Of a stretch of 64,000 nt of DNA, positions 1 to 11,125 are shown one piece after another. Position numbers and translations under genes: made by a program. Each line of letters starts with the position of its first letter. Position 1 is the stretch's first letter. This DNA comes from Chionoecetes opilio. Its lineage: Eukaryota > Arthropoda > Malacostraca > Decapoda > Majidae. The notes beneath the pieces were generated by a model. That model made no database searches. It worked only from the letters and a program-made list of their open reading frames with translations, and was not told the DNA's origin. The DNA is taken from positions 105,001-169,000 of the forward strand of contig JACEEZ010012749.1 in the NCBI GenBank assembly GCA_016584305.1, written 5' to 3'.

Positions 1-66
1 GGCACTGTTAAATTGCCTCAATTTTTGCTTTAATTAAAGCATGAGTCTCACATACATTTTGGAGAA

Positions 67-354
67 CTAATTGGCATGACAACAGGCCTCACATCTCAAA
101 GATTTTCTCAGCTTTAAAGCTACAAACCCAGCTATATATTCTACTACCTTTTCTGAATAAGGAGTGATTATACAGGCCGAAGCTACGCTTTCCATATTCC
201 CCTGAGCAAGTGCATTATTAAATTCCTCATTATCATCACTTACATCAACCTCTAAAACTCTGCTTTTATCGAGGGAACGGTTGATTGCACTAGTAGATGG
301 CACATTTACATTGACAGCTTGTAAATACTGACTAGAGGCAGTAAGGATCGGCAC
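67..354 (-). pseudogene. C-terminal fragment of a P-element/THAP9-like transposase
   Basis: A 95-codon open frame ends in YIAGFVALKLRKSLRCEAC, which resembles the conserved segment near the C terminus of THAP9/P-element-type transposases (AG-[YF]-hydrophobic-x-KL followed by paired Cys). No THAP zinc finger or complete catalytic core is present, so this is a remnant. The first Met may be internal to the original protein, and the copy may extend past the left window edge. The family assignment is from memory of the motif and is moderate. It could belong to another transposase that shares this C-terminal pattern. Confidence 0.45.
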
Positions 355-611
355 AGACTGACGACCCTCCCGACCCTATGGAGCCAGCTGACGAACACTC
401 CTTCGGCAGCTGGTATTGTAGTACTCCCATACTACCTACATGATGCATCCCAACGTAGCAAAACTTATACACACAAACCCGAGTGACATACATATATTGA
501 TATGACCATGTTATGAGATCAGTTTAATTCGCATAATGAAAATAATAACGGGAAAGAAACCCATATACTATATGTGCACCATTAGAATGGACCGACCCAG
601 CAAACACAAAG

Positions 612-735
612 ACGGAGGGCCTCCGGAGGCCCTCCGTATGTCTTATCGGCGGCCCGACGGAAGTGTACGACGTAGGGCCGCTGGGAATTTGCTCAGAGGC
701 TCACCGGCGGGCCGCTCCCAGCGGCCCGCCGTAGG
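612..735. repeat. GC-rich perfect hairpins
   Basis: Two stem-loops sit in otherwise AT-rich DNA. Around 613-635 GGAGGGCCTCC is followed directly by its complement. At 705-731 CGGCGGGCCGCT and AGCGGCCCGCCG are separated by three C. Similar GC-rich inverted segments with shared words (CGGAGGG, GGCCCGCCG) occur at 2089-2180 and at 63900-63980, which suggests a dispersed foldback element and not a gene. The composition (over 70% GC) contrasts sharply with the neighbours. Confidence 0.7.
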
Positions 736-772
736 GCATATGACCATTTGTCGCTGCTATATTAACTGATTG

Positions 773-939
773 AGGAATATTTATGGTTATACTTTCTAAG
801 TATATTGCAGATATAGTAATGTTTTAAGGGGTGTTGCACAACCCATTAGCCGATTAATAGACTAATGGGCTGTTCAACACTTATAAAAACATTACTATAT
901 AATGCAATATGCTTAGAAAATTTAACCAGAAATATTCCT
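773..939. repeat. Long imperfect inverted repeat (foldback/MITE-like)
   Basis: The left arm starting AGGAATATTTATGGTTATAC is matched by the reverse complement of the right arm ending AATATTCCT. The arms are about 80 bp each, with a few mismatches and small gaps, and meet near CCGATTAATAG. Together with the GC hairpins just upstream it could form one foldback element of roughly 330 bp. No coding capacity. Confidence 0.7.
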
Positions 940-2088
940 ATGTCGTTATCCAGTAATATGATGAAAAGGAAATTGCTACGATCATAATTGCTACGGACAT
1001 TGTTTATTTCATAAGTGCAAAAACATTTTCGTTATTGAGTTTACATGCTGGTGTACGTGGAACACTGAACGGCGTGAACAGCCATGTAGAAAGATATAGG
1101 TTGCGGCGAACAACATAACATCATCCATCCACTCGTGCGTTTTCCAACTAACTGAAATTTATTTTCACTCAGACACAGCGCCAGGCGCCGTCAAGGAATT
1201 CCTAAAAAAACGTGTCGTACTGCAATTATTTATATTATTCAGTCTATTTCGATATAATGATGGAGCGAAAACATGCTATAACTAAGTTCTCATTATGTTA
1301 TCGACTGGTTAAGGGTGACAATTTAGGCCTTTTGTGGGTTTTTAACCCTTTGTAATGGCTATCGTACGTCTGGCAGTTTAGTGCATTGATAGCTGGGAAA
1401 TATGATTTCAAATAATATTCTATTCTAAATCATGATATTATTCATATGTTAACTCCATCATCTACATATTCCATATTAGGTGTACCGTTGAGTATTGATA
1501 TGTGTTGATAATATGTTGGAAATTATTGAAATAAGGGAAAATATGACCTTGTGTTATCCCGTAATAATCTTCGCCGCGGTTAATCAAGTGTTATTTTTAT
1601 ATGATACTAGATACTGATACTACACACACAGACAAACTGATAACCTTTTTCCATGTAAACTCCTTCCTATGTACGTATCTCATCTTTATTTCTATGTATC
1701 TCTGGGTGTTCCTGATTAAGCTGGAAATATTTTAAATAAACTGATATATGATAATTTCTATAAACTATTATAAAAACTTTTATAACAATTTTTAATAGCT
1801 TGAACAGGCCTAATAATAGTGATGGTACCGATATTGAGATACTATGTATATTACTGAGTTAATATATATAATATAAAATGAATATTTCCCACTTACAAAT
1901 ACGTACCAGCGCCCAGCGCGCCTCCAGAGGATTGACGTCAAGTTGCCGCTGCTTGTCACTACTGATGTAATACTACATCAAGATAATCATATAACTGTTG
2001 TTTCAAAATGTTTACACATAGAAATATTCAATTCTTGAAATTCTGTACATTAATTTTCAACATAGTAAATTATCCCGTCTGAAAATAC
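940..2088. other. AT-rich non-coding stretch
   Basis: I see no open frame of substance, no recognisable TE terminus and no RNA gene. Around 1909-1950 a short GC-rich segment (CGCCCAGCGCGCCTCC) resembles the hairpin elements on either side. Confidence 0.5.
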
Positions 2089-2180
2089 ACCAGCGGGCCT
2101 TCGGAGGGCTGACGGAGGTAAATTTGCCGCCGGCGGCCGCCGTTCGCCGCTCTACGGCCTACGTCGGCCCGCCGGTGATG
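2089..2180. repeat. GC-rich hairpin element
   Basis: Contains GCGGGCCTTCGGAGGGCTGA followed by GCCGCCGGCGGCCGCCG and ends with GGCCCGCCGG, largely self-complementary. It shares motifs with 612-735 and resembles the hairpins at 63900-63980. Confidence 0.55.
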
Positions 2181-2339
2181 GTTAGCTGGGGACGCTACTC
2201 CCAGGAATCTCAAAATACTTCCATGGGATGATTTATCTCTACTTGGCAGTAGAGTTATGGGCTGCCTTAGCCCACAACAAGATGGCTGACTGGCAGTTCA
2301 CTGACTTCAACCCGCGCGGCAGAGGGCGTCTCCACCCAT

Positions 2340-2495
2340 ACTACCTCCATGCTGGTAATACTTACGGTACCTTAACTCCTTCGAGCATCTCCCCTCACCC
2401 TCAAGGTAACGGGCAAGTGGAGCGCTTCAACGGAACTATATGGAGGCCATCACAACTGCTTTGAAGTTCCACTCTGATACTGAAAATATTGTTAC
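2340..2495 (+). pseudogene. Gypsy-type integrase fragment
   Basis: The open frame contains HPQGNGQVERFNGTIW, the highly conserved end of the retroelement integrase core (the [HY]PQ.NGQVER.N motif that carries the catalytic Glu). Directly after TIW the frame is lost by a one-base shift; the shifted frame would continue with an AITTALKFHS-like sequence typical of the same domain. Only about 50 codons are recognisable and no LTR is seen nearby. This is a decayed LTR-retrotransposon remnant. Confidence 0.7.
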
Positions 2496-2789
2496 AGGAA
2501 TGCACACGAGTTTTGTGTTAAGTAAAGCCTACAAATAGGTCAAGATGTGTTTTGTTATTCCACATCAGGTAGTATTAAAAAAGTAACAGGAACCACCTCG
2601 TGTAGGTCTCACGGCCTCTTGTACGGTAGCTTCCTTATATTCTTATGTTCTTAATATGCTCCCGGGGAACGATGTTGCTGCTGCTGCTGCTTCCAAGATA
2701 GCCCTCTCCGATATAAACATAACCCCCCTCACAGTGCCGCTCTTCACTGCAAAAATATAATATCTCGAGCCTGCTGCTCCACCTAGGAT

Positions 2790-2931
2790 TTTTCGCTTGG
2801 CGACGCCCTCCATGCCACCTCCATGTGTCATTAGTACTCATTACCGCTCACACTCCTCCCCGCACCCATGGGTAAGACAGACATCCCCTGTCCTAGATGT
2901 CCTCACCCGCCTACGGCCTGTGGCTCGGGCC
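2790..2931 (+). pseudogene. LINE 3' ORF fragment, left part
   Basis: Coding-like sequence related to the C-terminal region of the RNase H-bearing LINE family seen at 23596-24020 and 37087-37830: an HYRSHSSPHPW segment, then a VLDV..TRLR segment. It stops at CTCGGGCC, where a hAT element is inserted, and resumes at 3890. Confidence 0.65.
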
Positions 2932-3124
2932 CAGGGTTGTGAACTGTACGACAATTATCGTATTTGTACGATAATTTGACTATCCGTACGATGTACGATG
3001 CATGGCTGAGAATCGTACACGAAAATACGATAATTGACTCACAAATATAATTACATTATACAGTCATACAAAATTTGTCATCGCAAAAAAAAAAAAAAAA
3101 AAAAAATTGTCGCTGTCAACTTCC

Positions 3125-3213
<89 letters not shown>

Positions 3214-3226
3214 CGAGAGCGAGAGC

Positions 3227-3305
<79 letters not shown>

Positions 3306-3889
3306 TTTTGAGTTTGACTTTTGGTCCTTTGCATGACATGGATTTGGACCGTTGCTTGCCGCATTAGAACGCAGATTGTGAGAGGGTATTTAGCAAGATT
3401 AACCTTACCAAGACAAAGGTAAGAAACTGACTTCTAACGGGAACCATACTTACTTTCATCCCTACATATATGATATGTCGATGACAACTGACACACTATA
3501 ATTAAAAGCGCCAGCTGACACAGGGGATACAAGAATAGAGGAGGAACAGGAATTCCTCTTTTCTTTTGAGAATGATAGCATATATGTAGAGTTCTCGAGT
3601 TCAGCTTCTTTTGAGTCATTATATGTGTTACTAAATAAATTTTTGTTTTATTTAATTTCATTTATTCTGGAAAAAATAAATTAACATGAAATTTTGTGTC
3701 ATGATTGGATATATTATATATTTTGGTGAAGAAACAATATTTTTATATGTGGAATGCTGAATTCAAGGATGTATATAGTTATCTACTGACTATATTATTT
3801 TAGCTAAGGTTGTACGATAATCTATCTGAAAATACGATAATTTTGGTGGCTCGGTACGATAATGTGGCCTACAAAAGTTCACAACCCTG
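2932..3889. mobile_element. Non-autonomous hAT element with 8-bp target duplication
   Basis: Terminal inverted repeats CAGGGTTGTGAACT and AGTTCACAACCCTG bound 958 bp. The element is flanked on both sides by CTCGGGCC (2924-2931 and 3890-3897), an 8-bp target site duplication as expected for hAT. Inner ends carry repeated TACGATAAT-type words. It holds a poly-A run (about 3085-3106) and a (GA)n tract, but no transposase. It splits a LINE fragment, which reads through once the element and one duplication are removed. A related terminus lies at 28971-29070, and an inner part of the same end recurs inverted at 32444-32472. Confidence 0.85.
3126..3305. repeat. (GA)n microsatellite
   Basis: About 180 bp of GA dinucleotides with interspersed GAGAGC units. 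The Arg-Glu and Ser-Leu open frames here are artefacts of the repeat. It lies inside the hAT element. Confidence 0.95.
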
Positions 3890-4020
3890 CTCGGGCCAGT
3901 CGGCCACGCATTGGCACACAACACTCACAGTCCACCGGCACCGCTTGCACCTCTACCCCGATCCGTATTGGCCCTGGTGCAGGAACGTCCCGGGGTCGAT
4001 TGAGCACTTCCTGCTTGGTA
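3890..4020 (+). pseudogene. LINE 3' ORF fragment, right part
   Basis: Continuation of the fragment that ends at 2931. It encodes a cysteine-containing segment (WPWCRNVPGSIEHFLL) matching the PHCPWCRNVPETIEHFLLQC zinc-knuckle-like end of the copy at 23596-24020. It is degraded after HFLL. Confidence 0.65.
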
Positions 4021-4758
4021 AATTTTTACTCTATGACCAGAAATCTTTACACAATTGGGAGTATGTTTTCTGTTTACCTGAATGGATTCTGAGGTAAAAT
4101 TTCGGTAGTGGGCTTTCACCGATCTCGAGGCCGAAACTTAGTTTTTCTGAATAGTTTTGATGTGTATTGAATTAATCTGAATAACCACTTGCTTTTGTCG
4201 GAAATAAAGTTTTGTTTACAGGTGTGGGGGGATGCCCGCCCCTTCCCTCTCGGACTGCCCCGCAAACCTTGATCCTCTTTGCACTGCTATTGTGTTGACA
4301 ATTTTCATATTTTCTTGATATCTTGTTACTAAACTAAACCCCACCTCTAACCTAACCTAACTTAATCTGATATATAACCAAACTTAACAATTTCTGGCTG
4401 AAATAACGGGATTTTCGGTACTACCGTAGATAGCACTAGTCGCCACCTGCACTAATGTCACCAGGTGCCATATATTACGAATTATAGCATCACTGCTGAT
4501 TTGTATGTGCCACTGAAGATGATACACAGTAGTTAATATCATGACTGTATAATCTACCCTGTTTCAGTGTTGTTTTATGTTTTGTATCTGTAAGTATATT
4601 CAGTTTCAAATTTCACGGTAAATTTCTAGTGTTTGCCCATACTCTCCCACTTCCCAAACAAGTTTGGGGAGCTGTGGGAATGCGGGGTTTTCGGTAGGGG
4701 AATAAATTATGCGTCGGAAACACGTAATTTAAGAGTTGTGTAGGGGGGGTACAAGTCC

Positions 4759-6391
4759 CGGTCCATACAATGACCGGAACGGAGATTATTTTCCGGAACG
4801 GAGTTCCAAAACGGGCTGGAGGGTGGGTTTAGAAGGGTCTATAAGGGTATATTTATATCTTAAACTGTTTGTTGATGACGTCTCTTAAAGTAATCGTCCA
4901 GACCTATTTTTTCTTTGCATAATTATGTTGAATGATCATTCAAAATACCTAATCCACAAAAAATTATTCATTTTCACGCCTTATTTCCCTAAAAACATGA
5001 CTTTTGTAAAAAGCGCGGGAAAAACAACAGCCACATTCCAGCCGTGGCGGGAAACTTGCTGGCGACGTCACACGAGTGAGCCTCCCAGCCCCGCCCGACA
5101 CAGACACACGGAGACTGAGAAAAATGTAGTACTTGGGGAATTTCGGGTGCTTCTGGTATATTTTTTGTGCGACACGGCACATACTTGCATCCTGCATGGG
5201 CACGGCAAGAAAGCCGTGCCATTCCCGAGAGCTTAGCACCCATTCACAACCCACACGGTGACGATATATGTGTGCAGACCTTTGGAGCGACGGGGAGCGG
5301 CTGGTAGTAGCCAGGGTACTGCAGCCCTCTCATCTCGGTGGCCTTGCACCTACCTGCCGCTGCACACATCTGCACACATATATCGTTGCCCTACAGTTTG
5401 CGAATGGGTGCTAAGCTCTCGGTAAAGGCACAGCCCCCACGCTGCACCCACACAGGATGCAAGTACATGCCACATCGCACAAAAAATATATCAGAAACAC
5501 CCAAAATTCCCCAAGTACTACATTTTTCTCAGAGTCTCCGCACATATGTATCAGGCGGTGCTGGGAGGCTCCCTGTTGTGATGTCGCCGACCCATGGTGC
5601 ATCGTCTGCTGATAAACAGTTGTGTTTTGAGAGCACGGGGAATTTACAGATTTTGAATGTGGATAATTTAAAAACGGGTGACTGGATGCAAAATGTGACA
5701 ACATATTGTTGATATACTCGATCATGGCTATATTTTGACTGCATTAAATCAGGAATGATGAAATGGTCTGGATGATTACTTTAATAACTCAATAATTATA
5801 TCTGGCTTGCATTATTATTTCAACAGTTCATACACATACGATTAGCGGCAAGGTGATGAAGTTGATTGCCTTAATAAATAACACATTTTTTGGACTTATT
5901 TTTGTTAATATATATTGTTATAAATATATATCTTTATAAATATATAAATCATTATTACCACAGTATCTGTCTAAAATGTAAAATGATAAAAGTAACACAT
6001 TTGAACTCATGTTTATCAACTTATTTCCTGGTCCGTGTCATCTTTTCAATCGTTCTTCAACAACACCTGCAAAATATAATATTCATACATCGTCATAATA
6101 AGTACATCTTCTTATTAACCAGTGTCCCAGACCTGGTTATGCCGACACCTGGCGAATGAACCGTGCATTACAACTACAATGCATTGCATGATCGGAGATT
6201 TATCTTTTCGAAGAAAAAAAACTCGAAAATATTTATATTTAACCAGAATGTATCGTTTAATGTCGAATAAAACATTATTATTCTTTTAATAACTTCATTC
6301 AATATCCCAATAAATGCCAAATCGTCTTAATACAAACTCCGTTCCGGACCTAATCTCCGTTCCGGACCGTTCCAGTTATTGTATGGACCCG
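4759..6391. mobile_element. DNA element flanked by 9-bp duplication TACAAGTCC
   Basis: Inverted ends begin CGGTCCATACAAT on the left and, read inwards, CGGGTCCATACAAT on the right, followed by repeated GGAACGGAG words. TACAAGTCC flanks both ends (4750-4758 and 6392-6400). A 9-bp duplication is typical of Mutator-like elements, but the superfamily is not proven and no transposase is recognisable. A TTAA-flanked element is nested inside at 4889-5780. Confidence 0.7.
4889..5780. mobile_element. TTAA-flanked element, copy 1
   Basis: Inverted ends AGTAATCGTCCAGACC and GGTCTGGATGATTACT, each bordered by TTAA (4885-4888 and 5781-5784). A second copy with the same ends is at 10304-12483. TTAA targets are known for piggyBac and Kolobok elements. 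No transposase is seen, so this is a non-autonomous derivative. An inner segment (5210-5410) holds an inverted pair around GAGAGCTTAGCACCCATTC. Confidence 0.75.
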
Positions 6392-6435
6392 TACAAGTCC
6401 CTAGATCTAGGGTAATTTCCTTATATCTAGAAAAA

Positions 6436-6600
6436 TTTGCCTAACCAAAATTAACCTAACCTAGCGGGGGGCTTGACCCACCGATAACCTAACCTAACCT
6501 AACCAAATCTAACTTAACCTAACCAAATCTAACCTAACCTACCCAAATATAACCTACCCTAACCTACGTAACCTAAACAAATATAACCTATTCTCCTAGC
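6436..6600. repeat. Degenerate CCTAA (TTAGG-type) array
   Basis: Runs of CCTAACCTAACC are interrupted by CCAAATCT and similar variants. CCTAA is the complement of the arthropod telomere unit TTAGG. Shorter patches occur at 4336-4385, 7626-7830 (both orientations), 9998-10145, 14765-14800, 15440-15500, 18775-18870 and 35105-35155. Confidence 0.75.
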
Positions 6601-7288
6601 GAGGGGTTGGGGGGGGTTCTCGACACTTCGGTCATCATTCTGTGAGGATCGTCATGTTCACACATCTCTGGACTCAGAAGAAATCCAATGAATTTTCCCT
6701 AGATCTAGGCAATTTTTTCAACACCCCCTTAACTCAAAAACTATGTGGTTGCGACGCATATTTTGTACCCCAGCCAAATATCCCGCATTCCCCCAGGTCC
6801 CCAAGCTTGTTTTGTGGGAGAGGGGGAGTATGGGCAAACACTAGAATAATACCAATTTCACTACTATTTTTTTATCGCGCGACGACAGACAGTAGCTCCA
6901 TCACCTTTTGGGCGGGAGGACATAAACCTAGCCTAACTAGTCGCCTAGTTGGCGACCTTAAAGTAGCCGTTACTGATGTCGCCACTCGGGTGATATTTTG
7001 GTAATTTGTTCATATATAGCCACAATATGACACAAAATGACAGACTCTCCAGATATCCCTTTTTAACTTTCCTTTAATCATGGATGTAGAAATGTAAGTA
7101 TGAACGCCACCAAACTTCTGTAAATCGGAAAAAAACATTGCCTTGGTGACTAGTGTTATCTACGGTACATGTAATGCCATTATTATTCAATTGCGCCATG
7201 GGAAATGGGGTTCAAAATACTCAGAATGAAGAAATCTACACGATGATGTAGGTAAGAGTCCTAAGACTGTTGAAAGCCCACTACTGAA

Positions 7289-8110
7289 CTAATACCGATT
7301 CTGAGGAACTTTCTCCCTGAGTTTTCCGTCGCAAATCACTACTTTCGGAGATATTGGTTTGATATCGGTTTTTGATAGGAAGGAGAGTGTATAGGAGATA
7401 TGAAGGTTATAATGGACGAGAACTGCGTGATCGCTACTGCCGTTGGTAAATATGGAGGTAAATTTCTTGAGTCCTTTCCCGCCCTTATCAGTGGTTTTTT
7501 TTTCCTCCAGACCTTCACAGATCCCTTCAGATAACTCTAAAACGTAATAATAAAGTGGAGGAGAGATGCCCCCATGCAACCCCCACTCGCCTAAATGACC
7601 CCTCCCCCCTGTATCCTTCATAATAATATTACTAACCTAACCTCACTATAATCTTACCTAACCTTACCAATAACCTCCTATCGAGACCTAAGGGTGTGAA
7701 AGAATTAGAATTTTACCAGGTTAGGTTTGGTTATATTGAGGTTAGGTTAGTAATTATTTTTTGGAGGTTCTCGCTAAGGTTAGCGAGATAGTAAGATGGG
7801 TTAGGTTATACTGAGGTTAGATTAGTAATATTAACCATGTTATAGTTTTTAGTGGTCCAGTGGGGTCGTTTAGTTGAGGGGGAGGGGGATGAAGGGGGAA
7901 TCTCTCCCCCACTTTATAATTATGTTTTAGAGGTATCTGAAGGGATCTGTGAAGGTCTGGAGTAATAAGAGAGGGAAAGAACTTTAGAACTTTACCAAAA
8001 TGGACGAGGACTGCGCGGTCATTTTCTGAGACACCGACTACTTTTTCCCTGCCAAAAATTGGTGTTTTTTCAGATGGAGATATTTTTATTTGGGGGATAT
8101 TGAGTTAATG
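7289..8110. other. Non-coding repeat-derived stretch
   Basis: No gene is seen. It contains inverted CCTAA/TTAGG-type patches (7626-7830) and two diverged copies of a segment around GGACGAG-ACTGCG (7410 and 7998). A segment of the same kind, inverted, is in the palindrome at 18985-19130. Confidence 0.45.
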
Positions 8111-9775
8111 CTAGCCTATGTACCGCCCGTAATGTTTTTGTGCCGTGACAGCCACTTGACCACTTTCACTCTTCTACTCTTCTCTCTTTTGTTGTCGTGA
8201 TGTTATTCTGAAGGGGATGCCGAAGGGACAGCTGCAGCCCTCATGACTAGAAAGGGGGCTGAATGTTCATGGGGGCTGGGACAGGGAACTAATGTGTACT
8301 GCCCATAATGTTTTTGTGCTGTGACGGCTGCTTGACCACTTTCACTTTTACTCTTCTAATCTTCTATCTTCTGTTGTCGTGATGTTATACTGAAGGGGAT
8401 GCTGAAAGGGGAGCTGCAGCCCTCATGACTAGAACGGGAAATGACTGTTCATGGACGCTGGGACAGGGAACTAATGTAATACTCCATAGGGGGGAAAGCA
8501 TTCTGTACGTTAGACCAACAGAGCGATACACTGTCCTGGGCCCACAATTATCCCTTATGAATCCCATCAGGAGAATCTTTTCACAGAGGCACTGACTGAC
8601 AGGGTAACAATCACAATTCGGGGAATAAATCTTATTTCCCATTATTATATATACATATTGATCTTGGTAGGACTTGAACCCACACAGTATAGACTTCGCC
8701 TTCCAATGAAACCACAGTCGGTGACGGTACCGATTGGACCAAACTAATATATCCGCTTGGTCAGTGGTCGTCTAGGTATATTTTCGCATCACAAATGTAA
8801 TGTTCCATGGGTATACCTGAGGACCGACAGAGTGCTACACTGCCTTGGGCCCACTTAGTATCCTTATGAATCCCGTCAGAAGGATCCTTTCACAGACGCA
8901 CTGACAGTAACACAGTAACAATCGCAATTCGGGGAATAAATCTTATTTCCCATTATTATATATTGATCTTGGTAGGACTCTAACCCACACGGTATAGACG
9001 TTGGCCTACCAACGAAACCACAGTCGGTGACAGTACCGATTAGACCAAACTGATATATCTGTTTGGTCAGCAGTCATCTAGGTACTTTCTTGCATTACAC
9101 AGCTTTTTCTCCCCCTCATAAGATTTATTTCACGAATTTTGATGTCTTGTATTATGGTAGTGTGAACCGAAACATTTCTTTTGTCTTATGGAGGAGCGAT
9201 TAGTATGAGTTCGCGATGAACTATCCCCTTTTGAACACCTCCTGTCTCCGTTCTCTATGTACTCTGCTCAGGGGACACTCATCCCACCGCTGCCACTACT
9301 GTACCGCCTGTAATGTTTTTATGCTGTGACGGCCACTTGACCACTTTCACTTTCACTCTTTTACTCTTCTCTCTTCTGTCGTCGTGATGTTATTCTGAAG
9401 GGGATGCTGAAAGGGGAGCTGCAGCCCTCATGACTAGAAAGGGGGCTGACTGTTCTTGGGGGCTGGGACAGGGCAATCTAATGTTCCATGGGCATAGATG
9501 ACTGACAGAGCTCTACAATGAACTGGGCCCACTTATTATTCTTATGAACCCCGTCAGAAGAATACTTTCACAGACAGTGTAACAATCACAATTTGGGGAA
9601 TAAATCTTATTTCCCATTATTATGTAAATTGATCTTGGTAGGACTCGAACGCACACGGTATAGATGTCGCCCTTCCAACGAAACCACGGTCAGTGACGGT
9701 ACCGATTAGACCAAACTGATATATCCGCTTGGTCAGCAGTCATCTAGGTACTTTCACACATTACACCTACTCATT
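8110..9775. repeat. Composite repeat block with tRNA-like segments
   Basis: Two building blocks recur. Block 1 (GTGACGGCCACTTGACCACTT through GGGGAGCTGCAGCCCTCATG) is at about 8123-8288, 8299-8472 and 9302-9478. Block 2 (from ACTGGGCCCAC through GGGGAATAAATCTTATTTCC to a tRNA-like part) is at about 8480-8790, 8800-9095 and 9478-9770. On the minus strand block 2 carries GGTTCAAGTCCTACCA-like B boxes and TGGTCTAATCGGTA-like A boxes, as in tRNA-derived SINEs. No protein is encoded. Confidence 0.65.
9617..9775 (-). repeat. tRNA-derived SINE-like segment
   Basis: On the minus strand, TGGTCTAATCGGTACCGTCA (A-box-like) is followed about 45 bases later by GTTCGAGTCCTACC (B-box-like), the layout of an RNA polymerase III promoter in a tRNA-derived SINE. 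It does not fold as a convincing functional tRNA and is repeated twice upstream with mutations (for example GGTTAGAGTCC at 8973), so it is not called as a tRNA gene. Confidence 0.55.
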
Positions 9776-10734
9776 TCGAGACACCGAATATTTATTTTTG
9801 GGCAAAATATGATGCTTTATCATTTCAAGATTGTTTTTTTCTGGGGAAACCACCAAAAAAATTACTTTTCTAAAAAAAAAAAGAAAAAAAAAAAAGCCAA
9901 TCACCGTTGTCTATGCTTGTGACGTCACATGGGGGTGGAGCTAAAGTGACTACTGGGCTATAATTATATGTTTTATCTAAGATTTGACTAATCAAATTGG
10001 TTTAACCTAACCTAACCAAAACAAATTTAATCATGTGCTAAAGTGACTACGGGGCTACGGACTATAATTGTATGTTTTATTTAAGATAAGACTAGTTAAA
10101 TTGTCTAACCTAATCTAACCTAACCTAACCCAACCTAACCTAGACTAATTTCATCATGTTAAATATATGACATTATTATTATAACCCATTGGTCACTTTA
10201 ATCTCTACCACTGAACTGCACTTCTTCACTCTAAAGCCAGTGCCAGGGTAACATTAGAAGGGGTGAGTTGTGCCGCCTGGCGCACCAGCCCATAAACTTT
10301 TAAAGTAATCGTCCAGACCATTTCATCATTCCTATTTTAATGCAATCAAATTATAGCCATTAGCGAGTATATCAACAATATGTTGTCACTTTTTGCATCC
10401 AGTCAGCTGTTTTTAAATAATACGCAATCAAAATCTGAAAATTCCCCGAGCTTCCAAAACGCCCCACAAGACTTGCAGATGATGCGCCACGGCTCGGTGA
10501 CGTCCCTTTAGGTGGTCTCCTCTCCCCGCGCTAATCCAGAAGCACGTAAACACAATAGATAAATATAGTACTTGAAGATTTTTGGGTGTTTCTGATTAAA
10601 AAAAATTGCGATATGCCATATGCATGCATCATTTATGGGTTCAGCAAGACAGCTGTGCCTTTCCAGAGAAGTTTGCACAACTTTCCGACTGATACGACGA
10701 CGTTAAATCTGTGGAAGAGATTTGTGCGGCGGAC

Positions 10735-11082
10735 ACATCACCCCCCACCCACCCACCCATCCCTTAGCCACACCATAGTGTAGCCTTGTATGGCAGTCTG
10801 CATCACAAACCAGTCAACAACACTCCCTTGCCTGTCATGTCACACTGTCTACATCACCCCCCACCCACCCACCCATCCCTTAGCCACACCATAGCGTAGC
10901 CTTGTATGGCAGTCTGCATCACAAACCAGTCAACAACACTCCCTTGCCTGTCATGTCACACTGTCTACATCACCCCCCACCCACCCACCCATCCCTTAGC
11001 CACACCATAGCATAGCCTTGTATGGCAGTCTGCATCACAAACCAGTCAACAACACTCCCTTGCCTGTCACACTGTCTGCCTT
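10735..11082. repeat. Three tandem copies of a 116-bp unit
   Basis: Units start at ACATCACCCCCCACCCACCC (10735, 10851 and 10967) and run through CAACAACACTCCCTTGCCTG. Copies are nearly identical, and the last is slightly shortened. The period was measured directly. Confidence 0.9.
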
Positions 11083-11125
11083 CCCGCCCGCATATTTTCC
11101 AACTCTATGCTATCGTTAATGCTAG

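Larger units (their letters stand above)
4101..7288. mobile_element. Possible DNA element with GTAGTGGGCTTTCA termini
   Basis: TTCGGTAGTGGGCTTTCA at 4101 is mirrored by TGAAAGCCCACTACTGAA ending at 7288. A shorter related copy is at about 34877-35305, where the inner sequences after CACCGATCTCGAGGCCGAAA and before GAAAGCCTACTACC match. No transposase is seen. Other insertions (4759-6391) lie inside. The boundary call rests on short inverted ends and one second copy, so it is tentative. Confidence 0.45.

Noticed and set aside
705..731. GC stem-loop resembling a bacterial terminator
   Set aside because: There is no T-run after it, the context is eukaryotic, and similar hairpins occur as dispersed repeats.
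3034..3367. Open frames of Arg-Glu and Ser-Leu repeats
   Set aside because: They are translations of the (GA)n microsatellite in several frames and both strands.
8641..8760. Possible tRNA gene on the minus strand
   Set aside because: A- and B-box-like sequences are present, but the unit is repeated with mutations and I cannot fold a proper cloverleaf, so it is treated as SINE-like.
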